NCBI GenBank assembly: GCA_003164655.1
Contig: PLTW01000015.1
Span: 1-6,926 of the forward strand
DNA length: 6,926 nt
Direction of reading: 5' to 3'
Source: Actinomycetota bacterium
Lineage (GTDB): Bacteria; Actinomycetota; Thermoleophilia; UBA2241
Below the pieces are notes generated by a model, which was given only the letters and a program-made list of their open reading frames with translations, was not told the DNA's origin and searched no databases. Below, piece after piece: positions 1-5,329 of the stretch; the stretch's first letter is position 1, and every line of letters starts with the position of its first letter. The translations under genes and the position numbers were made by a program.

Positions 1-133
1 AGGCGCTCAGGGACGCTTCCGGGCGTACCGGCGTCTGGCTCGCGGGGCCCGGGGACTCGTCTTGCTCGGCGGCGCTCCCGGGCAGCTGCGCTGCGCCCGC
101 CTGCCTGCCACCTCCAATATGGGCCTTCCCTAG
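1..133 (+). CDS. Possible C-terminal tail of an unidentified rightward gene (partial)
   Basis: One forward frame is open from the window edge (first full codon at base 2) to a TAG at 131-133, giving about 43 codons. About four fifths of its third codon positions are G or C, as in the clear genes here. The peptide is Arg/Ala/Gly-rich (it contains GRFRAYRRLARGARGLVLL) and ends in TSNMGLP. I do not recognise a family. If real, it is the end of a gene converging on the large leftward gene. A leftward frame sharing the same wobble column is also open but has no good start. The call is tentative because the piece is short and the upstream sequence is missing. Confidence 0.25.
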   Translation, partial: GAQGRFRAYRRLARGARGLVLLGGAPGQLRCARLPATSNMGLP

Positions 134-334
134 CAAAAGAGACGATCGCCGCCAATGAGCTCGTCGAGCCGCCGCCGGGCGACGCTTGCATGAAGAGTCT
201 CTCGGTCTGCCTGGCCGTGGCGCGGGGCACCTCTGTCGTCGGCAGCGCGTTGGCGAAAGGAGCCCCCTGCAGCAGGACGAGAGGCCGGCCATGGCGGTGA
301 GGCGTTCCAGGGGCGCGCCTGGTGTGCGGGCGAC
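134..334. other. Intergenic region between two 3' ends, no gene seen
   Basis: About 200 bases lie between the possible tail ending at 133 and the stop codon of the leftward c-di-GMP gene at 335. No frame looks coding. The best hairpin is GGGCG/CGCCC with a 6-base loop around 327-342, overlapping the stop codon. It has no T-run on either strand, so I do not call a terminator. Confidence 0.4.
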
Positions 335-2695
335 CTAGCGCCCCCGTCGCGAAAGCCAGGTCTGCTTGGCGACGTACTCGTCACCGAAGGCCAGCACGCG
401 GTTGCGTCCGGCCTCCTTGGCCACGTACATTGCCCAGTCCGCCTTGTCGAGCAGTTCGTCGCGGGCGCTGGCGTCCTCTGGGAAGCCGGCCACACCGATG
501 CTCACTGTGGGCGGCTGTCCGCCCAGGGCACTTGCGGCCTCGACCTCGGCACGCAGGCGCTCGGCGACGGCTAGCGCGCCGGTGATGTCCGTATCGACGA
601 GCACAAGCACGAACTCCTCGCCACCGTAACGCGCCGCCAGATCGACCCGCCGACAGCAGGTCTCGATGATCCTCGCGATGCGACTCAGGGCGGCATCGCC
701 GGCCTTGTGGCCGTAGCGGTCGTTGTAGACCTTGAAGTGGTCGCAGTCCACGAAGAGCAGGCCAAGCGCGCTCTTGCGGCGCCGCGCACGCCTGAGCTCC
801 TCCTCGAGGCGTTCGTGCAGGTAACGGTGGTTGTACAGGCCGGTGAGGCCGTCGGTGATCGCCTCGACCTCGGCCCTGCTGAAGCGGATCGCCGCTGACT
901 GCAGCATTGCCGCCAGGGCGTGGGAGCGGTCGATCTGCAGGTCTTGGGCAAGCGACTCCACGACCGGTGCGTCCACTGTGACCGCCGCCACGATCTTGCC
1001 CTTCTCGTCACGCACTGGGGCGATGCCCGACACCCAGACGCCGAAGTCGTCGGCGTTGAGGACGTTGGCCATGGTGCTTTCCTGGGTGAGTACGCGGGCC
1101 AGTTCGTCTTCGGCCAGCCAGGGGTCACCACAGTGGGAGAGCTCGTCTTGTGTCTCACCGGTGTCTAAGACGGTGATGCACTGGTCGCCGGCCACGGCAA
1201 AACTGGTGAGGTAGCGCAGCGGCGGATGGGAGTCACGAAACTGACGCAACGCGCTTACCATCTCCTGGTACTCCGGGCGTACCTCGTCGGCGCGACTGCG
1301 CAGCTGGGCGTGGGCGGCGGGGTTGATCAGCTGGGCGGCCTGGGCGGCGAGTTTGGTGACCCACGCCCGCCGCCGCCGCAGGTGCTGGAGCGCCGCAAGG
1401 AAGGCCGTCACCATCTCGGGGTCGAACTGCGCCCCGGCGCAGCGCCGCAGCTCGGCCAAGCACTGGCGGTAGTTCAAGGCGCGCCGGTAGGGGCGCTCGC
1501 AGGACATGGCGTCGTAGCAGTCGACTACGCACAGGGCGCGAGCGAGCAGCGGGATCGCCTCGCCGGCCAGGCCGTCAGGGTAGCCCTTGCCGTCGAAGCG
1601 TTCGTGGTGGTGGCGCACGCCGGCCACGAGCTCCTCATCGAACAGCGGGCGCACGATCTCGGCGCTGATACCGGGGTGCTGGCGCATCAGCTCCCACTCT
1701 TCAGAGGTCAGTGGGCCCGCCTTGAGCAGCACCCGGTCCGAGACGCCGATCTTGCCGATGTCGTGTAAGAAGGCGACGTTTTCGACCTCCTCAAGGTGCT
1801 CAGCCGGCCAGCCCAGCTCGCGGCCCAGCAGAGCCATATAGGCGGCCACCCGGCTGGCGTGGCCGAGAGTGTAGTAGTCCTTGGCGCTTAAAGCCGAGCT
1901 CAAGGCCCGCAGATTGCCCAGATGGACGGTCTTCACGTCCTCGTAGAGCTGGGCGTGCTCCAGAGCCAGGGCCACGAGCTGGGCGACCGCTTCGGTGGTG
2001 ACGATCTCCTCCTCGCTGAACCTGCGCTCGACGCGGTCGAGCAGGCTAACCAGCCCGATGACCTTGTCGCGTGCGACCAAGGGTAGCGAGACGCAGCTGC
2101 GCTGGCCGTAGCCGCGCATGTTCTCGCGTTCGACTTCACTGAGGCGCGGATCGTCGATGCTGCTCACGGTGACGGCGTGGCGTGTCTCGATGGCCAACCA
2201 CTTGCAGGGCCACTCCTGCTGACGAATCTGCTGACCGACCCAGCTGGCGTCGTAGACGCCGTCGATCGTGGAGGCCAAGCAGACCAAGCGGTCGGTGTCC
2301 GCGAGCCGGTAGATATCGCAGTCGCGGATCTGCAGAGTGGCGCTAAGACGTCGCGCCGCCGATTGCAGGACCTCGTCGAGGTCGAGCGTGGAGGCCAGCT
2401 CGAGGCTGGTGTCGAGCAAGAGCTTATGGCGCTGCTCGGCGTCATCGCGGGGCATTGGGCCTGCGCTGGTGCGGGACCTGTCGCCAAGCGCCCGCTCCAA
2501 GTCGTCTGGCAAGAAACGGCGCTGTCCGCCCGGAGTGCGCTGGCTGGCGATCTTGCCGCCGTCGGCCCAGCGGCGCACGGTGTTGGCGCTGACGCCCAGC
2601 AGGTCGGCTGCCTGCTGCACGCGCAGCCATTTGGAGTTCGAAGTCTTGGCCCTCATCGTCAACGATATCGACAACGCAGGGCGATTCCTAACCAT
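335..2695 (-). CDS. DNA-binding c-di-GMP enzyme: MerR/BldC-type HTH - GAF - HD-GYP - Cache-like - GGDEF
   Basis: Predicted soluble 786-aa protein with both c-di-GMP-making and c-di-GMP-degrading domains. Order from the ATG at 2695: a MerR/excisionase-like HTH at about 22-68 (LLGVSANTVRRWADGGKI, then TPGGQRRF, close to BldC); GAF at about 92-250; HD-GYP phosphodiesterase at about 257-437 with HDIGK (H311-D312), HHHERFDGKGYP (GYP at 371-373) and the other metal-ligand histidines; a Cache/PAS-like sensor at about 475-585; and a GGDEF diguanylate cyclase at about 604-767. The GGDEF has the active motif GGEEF (691-695) and an inhibitory I-site RRVD (682-685) five residues before it. I see no transmembrane segment. 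Start choice: ATG 2695 has GAGG nine bases upstream (2705-2708). A TTG at 2704 has no usable spacing. An ATG at 2656 (773 aa) is a real alternative, with a possible leaderless -10. Domain calls are secure. DNA binding and bifunctionality are inferred. Confidence 0.95.
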   Translation of the reverse strand: MVRNRPALSISLTMRAKTSNSKWLRVQQAADLLGVSANTVRRWADGGKIASQRTPGGQRRFLPDDLERALGDRSRTSAGPMPRDDAEQRHKLLLDTSLELASTLDLDEVLQSAARRLSATLQIRDCDIYRLADTDRLVCLASTIDGVYDASWVGQQIRQQEWPCKWLAIETRHAVTVSSIDDPRLSEVERENMRGYGQRSCVSLPLVARDKVIGLVSLLDRVERRFSEEEIVTTEAVAQLVALALEHAQLYEDVKTVHLGNLRALSSALSAKDYYTLGHASRVAAYMALLGRELGWPAEHLEEVENVAFLHDIGKIGVSDRVLLKAGPLTSEEWELMRQHPGISAEIVRPLFDEELVAGVRHHHERFDGKGYPDGLAGEAIPLLARALCVVDCYDAMSCERPYRRALNYRQCLAELRRCAGAQFDPEMVTAFLAALQHLRRRRAWVTKLAAQAAQLINPAAHAQLRSRADEVRPEYQEMVSALRQFRDSHPPLRYLTSFAVAGDQCITVLDTGETQDELSHCGDPWLAEDELARVLTQESTMANVLNADDFGVWVSGIAPVRDEKGKIVAAVTVDAPVVESLAQDLQIDRSHALAAMLQSAAIRFSRAEVEAITDGLTGLYNHRYLHERLEEELRRARRRKSALGLLFVDCDHFKVYNDRYGHKAGDAALSRIARIIETCCRRVDLAARYGGEEFVLVLVDTDITGALAVAERLRAEVEAASALGGQPPTVSIGVAGFPEDASARDELLDKADWAMYVAKEAGRNRVLAFGDEYVAKQTWLSRRGR

Positions 2696-3041
2696 CTCTG
2701 CCAACCTCGCAGTGCCCCTTCAGTGACCGCGGCGTCGAGAGCATGCGGTTCGCCGAGAGCCTGACGGCAAGCTCCAGAAGGGCCTTCGCCCCAGGGTTGG
2801 GATGTTCCTGCACCCTCCGAGTGCCTCGGCCCTTGCCTGCACTCGTGAGGGCCGTCGGCTGGGGTTGTCGGGAGCCGCTACTGAAGGTTCGTCTCTCGAG
2901 GTTCCGCAAGCGCTCGATCTCGCGCATTACCTGGCGGCGGCGGGTCGGCAGCAGTGCCCGCTGCACCGATATCTGGGCGATCACATGTTCGCGTGTGGTG
3001 TGTATCCGGCCGGTGACCGCTATCCGAGGCCACGTGGACAC
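2688..3041 (-). CDS. Candidate small protein upstream of and overlapping the c-di-GMP gene
   Basis: A 117-codon leftward frame starts with GTG at 3041, preceded by GGAG (ctcc on the top strand at 3049-3052) with a 7-base gap. Its TAG stop overlaps the ATG of the c-di-GMP gene by 8 bases (ATGGTTAG), an arrangement typical of translational coupling. By my count about 76% of third positions are G/C. However, the forward frame that extends the divergent gene upstream shares that wobble column, so composition cannot decide between them. The N-terminal half looks protein-like, with an amphipathic, Arg/Glu-rich helix (RRRQVMREIERLRNLERR). The C-terminal half is low in recognisable features. No family is recognised. 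It also overlaps the divergent promoter, so it may be spurious or a decayed gene. Confidence 0.3.
   Translation of the reverse strand: MSTWPRIAVTGRIHTTREHVIAQISVQRALLPTRRRQVMREIERLRNLERRTFSSGSRQPQPTALTSAGKGRGTRRVQEHPNPGAKALLELAVRLSANRMLSTPRSLKGHCEVGRDG
2705..2708 (-). promoter_or_regulatory. Shine-Dalgarno GAGG deciding the start of the c-di-GMP gene
   Basis: On the minus strand GAGG lies 9 bases before the ATG at 2695 and directly abuts the TTG at 2704. It therefore favours 2695 over 2704. The ATG at 2656 has no comparable site. Confidence 0.5.
2705..3034. other. Divergent intergenic region
   Basis: About 330 bases separate the leftward c-di-GMP gene from the promoter of the rightward peptidase. 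Apart from the candidate leftward ORF described separately, I see no RNA gene, no strong hairpin with a T-run, and no convincing leftward promoter near ATG 2695. An extension of the peptidase frame into this region is open but Arg/Cys/Trp-rich and does not look like protein. Confidence 0.4.
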
Positions 3042-3063
3042 CGGCTGGCTCCGTCACTACGAT
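3035..3063 (+). promoter_or_regulatory. Promoter of the S13 peptidase gene, probably giving a leaderless mRNA
   Basis: TGGACA (3035-3040) and TACGAT (3058-3063) are spaced by exactly 17 bases and each fits the housekeeping sigma consensus well. The -10 box ends six bases before the ATG at 3070, so transcription should start at or within a base of the A of the start codon. There is no Shine-Dalgarno sequence before this ATG, which agrees with a leaderless message. An 8-bp palindrome CCACGTGG (3030-3037) overlaps the -35. Confidence 0.6.
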
Positions 3064-3069
3064 GAGTCC

Positions 3070-4587
3070 ATGTTCGTCCCCCCGCAGCCCCCTGTGACCC
3101 GATATCGCTCAGGGTGGCGTGTCCGAAGGCAGCGACGCAAGCGCCGTTTCATAAGCCTTGTCGTCTTTATGCTGGTCGTCGCCGTAATCATCACGGTAGG
3201 CCTCAGCCAAACAGCCCGGGGTTCGCATCGAGCCGCGGGACACTCTGGGAACGCCGCACGAGGCGGCTCTGCTCTGGGAAGCACAGCCCGCCTTGACCCC
3301 AGCGCCACTGCGTCAGTTTCACCGAGGCCACGTCCGCTTGCGCTGCCTTCGGACAGCCGCGTTGCGACCACCCTGCAGCGGCACCTGCTCGCCGTCCTCG
3401 GGACGACCGGCTTTCTCGGCGCTGGCAATTCGCTCTGCGTCTATGATCTCTCGACCGGCACACTGCTCTTTGCACGACACAGCGCTGCCTCACTGCGGCC
3501 GGCCTCCAACGAGAAGCTGCTCACCTCTGCGACAGTCCTGGCGCGCTGGGGACCGACGCACCGCTTCAGGACCGACCTCTATAAGGACGGCTCGCTCGCG
3601 CCGGACGGCGTCTTTCGCGGCACGCTCTACCTCAAGGGCTACGGCGACCCGAGTCTTTCGACCGCCACGTATCAGCGCTCCGTCCTGCACCTGCGCAGCG
3701 CGCGCCTCGAAGACTTCGTGTGGGCCCTCAAACGTGCCGGGATCAAACGCATCATCGGGCGCATCGTCGGCGACGCGAGCTACTTCGACGCACGCAAGGC
3801 CGTGACCGGCTGGCACGAAGACGAGATCGACGATTGCGGCCCGCTCTCCGCCCTGAGCGTCAACGAGGGCCTCGGCTCGCAGGGCTCCCCGGTCACAGAC
3901 CCGGCACTGTACACCGCCGCCACGTTCAGCGCCCTGGTGCGCCGCGCCGGCGTTCCGGTGAGCGGCGCGGCCACCGCCGGGGTCACCCCGCGCCAAGCAA
4001 CGCTTCTCTATGCAGACCACTCGGCGCCCCTCGCGCGACTTCTCGCCTGCATGAACCAGCGCAGCGACGACTTCTTCGCCGAGATGCTCGCCAAGGGACT
4101 CGGCGCTGCTTTCGCCGGCAGGGGCAGTACCACTGCTGGACTGCGGGTCGAGCGCGCCTGCGAGCGAAGGCTGGGGATGGAATCTGACGGGGTCGTGGTG
4201 GCCGACGGCTCCGGCTTGAGCTACGCAGACCGGGAGACGAGTGCTGACTTGGTGAGGCTGCTCGTCGCTGAGGCACAAGACAGCCAGGGGTCGGTCTTTT
4301 ATCGGTCGCTTGCCGTCGCTGGGGAGAGCGGCACGCTGACTAAGCGCATGCGCGGCACCCCGGCGCAGGGCGACCTGCGCGCCAAGACCGGGACCCTCGA
4401 CGTGGCCAGTAGTCTGTCCGGTTATGTGACCGCCGCCAACGGCCACCTGCTCGTCTTCTCGATTCTCATGAACGGCGACCCCTTTGACCTGGCGGCGGCT
4501 CAACGAGCTCAGAACGCGATTGGCGCGGCCCTCGCTCGTTCAAGGCCCAGCGGTCGGATCGCCTGGACCATCCCCTCCGGCTCTTGA
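3070..4587 (+). CDS. dacB: D-alanyl-D-alanine carboxypeptidase/endopeptidase, S13 (PBP4/DacB) family, membrane-anchored
   Basis: A 505-aa penicillin-binding protein that would trim or cleave D-Ala-containing peptidoglycan stem peptides outside the membrane. A basic N-terminus (RRQRRKRR, about 19-26) precedes one hydrophobic helix (about 27-47), acting as signal anchor or uncleaved signal. An Ala/Ser/Pro-rich linker follows to about 95. The catalytic domain has SxxK as SNEK (S146, K149), the second motif as SDD (332-334, where SxN is usual), and KTG at 439-441 in RAKTGTLDVASSL. SDD is followed by FFAEML, the usual context. The S146-S332 distance is 186, against about 245-250 in E. coli PBP4 and Actinomadura R39 as I recall them. 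The missing part falls after SALSVNEG (about 260-267). The start at 3070 is chosen for its promoter and for the position of the membrane helix. A longer frame from 2743 would add 109 atypical residues before the anchor. Confidence 0.93.
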   Translation: MFVPPQPPVTRYRSGWRVRRQRRKRRFISLVVFMLVVAVIITVGLSQTARGSHRAAGHSGNAARGGSALGSTARLDPSATASVSPRPRPLALPSDSRVATTLQRHLLAVLGTTGFLGAGNSLCVYDLSTGTLLFARHSAASLRPASNEKLLTSATVLARWGPTHRFRTDLYKDGSLAPDGVFRGTLYLKGYGDPSLSTATYQRSVLHLRSARLEDFVWALKRAGIKRIIGRIVGDASYFDARKAVTGWHEDEIDDCGPLSALSVNEGLGSQGSPVTDPALYTAATFSALVRRAGVPVSGAATAGVTPRQATLLYADHSAPLARLLACMNQRSDDFFAEMLAKGLGAAFAGRGSTTAGLRVERACERRLGMESDGVVVADGSGLSYADRETSADLVRLLVAEAQDSQGSVFYRSLAVAGESGTLTKRMRGTPAQGDLRAKTGTLDVASSLSGYVTAANGHLLVFSILMNGDPFDLAAAQRAQNAIGAALARSRPSGRIAWTIPSGS

Positions 4588-4868
4588 GGCGTGTCTCACC
4601 CCCACGTGACGGTAGACCGACGCAGACAGGTAGCGAAGCGCTTAGATCGGCCACGGGCGACCCAGAGGGGGAGGCTCCGGCCTGCAACGGCTGGGCCTTC
4701 TGGCAGTACGCGGGACCGATGACCGGCCTCCAGCGACCGGTCGCTGATCTTCGCCAGCAGTACCTTCACGCCTGAGACTCTTGGTGGCCCAGTTCTTGGG
4801 GAGGCTGGGCGTCGGCCGCGTGTCGGTGACCCACGCAAGAAGCTGAGATTGTCGCATGGCCAGCCTGG
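4588..4868. other. Intergenic region with palindrome and possible GH25-like remnant, no intact gene
   Basis: No frame here looks like a complete gene. In the forward frame ending with TGA at 4773-4775 the codons from 4683 read CNGWAFWQYAGPMTGL and end in a VADLRQQYL-type tail. This resembles the WxxWQY...GI...VDL end of GH25 lysozymes, but nothing upstream in that frame supports a full domain. The region also holds a perfect 16-bp palindrome, listed separately. I see no clear rho-independent terminator for the peptidase gene. Confidence 0.35.
4731..4746. repeat. Perfect 16-bp palindrome CAGCGACCGGTCGCTG
   Basis: The two 8-base halves are exact reverse complements with no spacer, and the next base pair outside breaks the symmetry. 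GACCGG also occurs just upstream at 4721-4726. There is no T-run after it, and a spacerless dyad forms a poor hairpin loop, so a dimeric protein-binding site is more likely than a terminator. It lies about 125 bases before the -35 of the next gene. Confidence 0.45.
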
Positions 4869-4895
4869 TTGACTTCCGCGATCGGGCGCTATGAT
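4869..4895 (+). promoter_or_regulatory. Promoter of the 74-aa gene, probably leaderless
   Basis: TTGACT (4869-4874) and TATGAT (4890-4895) are near-consensus but separated by only 15 bases, shorter than ideal. TATGAT ends six bases before the ATG at 4902, the same spacing as at the S13 peptidase gene. No Shine-Dalgarno precedes this ATG, so a leaderless transcript is likely. Confidence 0.55.
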
Positions 4896-4901
4896 CCGCT
4901 C

Positions 4902-5126
4902 ATGGTCAACCCACCGAACAGCCTCGACCTGCTGGGCAAGCGGGTGCGCTATCAGGGTAAGGAGGGCCTGGTTGTGGGCCGCCTCGACCCGCTCGCGGCC
5001 CGCAGAGATCGCCTCGCTCCGTTTCGCGGCGAGTCGGTGACGATTCGCATCGAGGGAGATCTCGGTCCCACCTTCGTCGAGGTTGACGCTGTCGACCTGG
5101 GCGGCGTCGAGGTACTCGAGAGCTGA
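4902..5126 (+). CDS. Small hypothetical protein, 74 aa
   Basis: I do not recognise a family. The 74-residue product is small, soluble and mostly beta-like: LLGKRVRYQGKEGLVVGRL (about 10-28), then an Arg-rich loop, then ESVTIRIEGDLGPTFVEVDA (about 45-64). The pattern of short strands and glycine turns suggests a small barrel such as an SH3/KOW-type fold, but this is only an impression. About 80% of third codon positions are G/C and there is no Cys or membrane segment. The frame could start at a TTG at 4869, but that triplet is the -35 box. ATG 4902, six bases after TATGAT, is the better start. The 49-aa ORF follows 14 bases later. Confidence 0.7.
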   Translation: MVNPPNSLDLLGKRVRYQGKEGLVVGRLDPLAARRDRLAPFRGESVTIRIEGDLGPTFVEVDAVDLGGVEVLES

Positions 5127-5140
5127 CGGCTCTCTGAGCA

Positions 5141-5290
5141 ATGGCAGCGCGCAAGACCTACACCGCCGCCGAGGTCGAACAGATCGGGGTGCCGGCCTAC
5201 CACCCCAAGGGCTTCTGGTATGACCCCGTCGCCGCGAAGCAGCGACTGCTGGTGTGGACTCTGCCGCAAGTAGGTTCGCTACTATCATGA
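5141..5290 (+). CDS. Very small hypothetical protein, 49 aa
   Basis: ATG at 5141 to TGA at 5288-5290 encodes 49 residues. The sequence begins MAARKTYTAAEVEQIGVPAY and continues with an aromatic-rich stretch, HPKGFWYDPVAAKQRLLVW. It has a mixed, protein-like composition and mostly G/C third positions until the last eight codons, where composition drifts and the -10 of the next gene overlaps. It starts 14 bases after the 74-aa gene and would be co-transcribed with it. No good Shine-Dalgarno is visible, so translation may depend on coupling to the upstream gene. No family is recognised. Confidence 0.5.
   Translation: MAARKTYTAAEVEQIGVPAYHPKGFWYDPVAAKQRLLVWTLPQVGSLLS
5255..5285 (+). promoter_or_regulatory. 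Possible promoter for the isochorismatase-DUF169-cyclophilin-like cluster
   Basis: TGGACT (5255-5260) and TACTAT (5280-5285) are spaced by 19 bases. The -10 is good, the -35 moderate and the spacing long. A start near 5292 would leave a leader of about 38 bases that includes the GGAGG site. The elements lie inside the 3' end of the 49-aa ORF, so read-through from upstream is also possible. Confidence 0.35.
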
Positions 5291-5319
5291 GGGGTAGTCC
5301 ACCAACAGTCACAGCAGTC

Positions 5320-5324
5320 GGAGG
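5320..5324 (+). promoter_or_regulatory. Shine-Dalgarno GGAGG for the YecD-like gene
   Basis: GGAGG ends five bases before the ATG at 5330 and fixes that start. Unlike the two leaderless-type genes to the left, this one has a conventional ribosome binding site. Confidence 0.75.
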
Positions 5325-5329
5325 AAGCC

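Noticed and set aside
1226..1768. 180-codon rightward frame inside the HD-GYP region
   Set aside because: It is a shadow of the c-di-GMP gene, whose domains are unambiguous on the other strand.
2696..2704. TTG at 2704 as start of the c-di-GMP gene
   Set aside because: GAGG directly abuts it, leaving no spacing. The same SD fits the ATG at 2695.
2177..2764. 195-codon rightward frame opposite the HTH/GAF part
   Set aside because: It is a shadow frame, with no recognisable domain and no SD.
2743..3069. Upstream extension of the S13 peptidase frame, giving 614 aa
   Set aside because: It would place 109 Arg-, Cys- and Trp-rich residues before a normal basic N-terminus plus membrane anchor, and it runs across a good promoter ending six bases before ATG 3070.
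3490..4503. 337-codon leftward open frame opposite the peptidase
   Set aside because: It is antisense to a gene with clear SNEK and KTG motifs, its product resembles no family, and its openness follows from high-GC codon use.
4787..4810. GCCCAG/CTGGGC inverted repeat as a terminator
   Set aside because: Only a 6-bp stem with a 12-base loop and no following T-run, and about 200 bases after the peptidase stop.
4596..5312. 238-codon leftward open frame across the intergenic gap and small genes
   Set aside because: Composition is Arg/Ser/Pro-rich without domains. The forward 74-aa frame has better codon statistics and a promoter.
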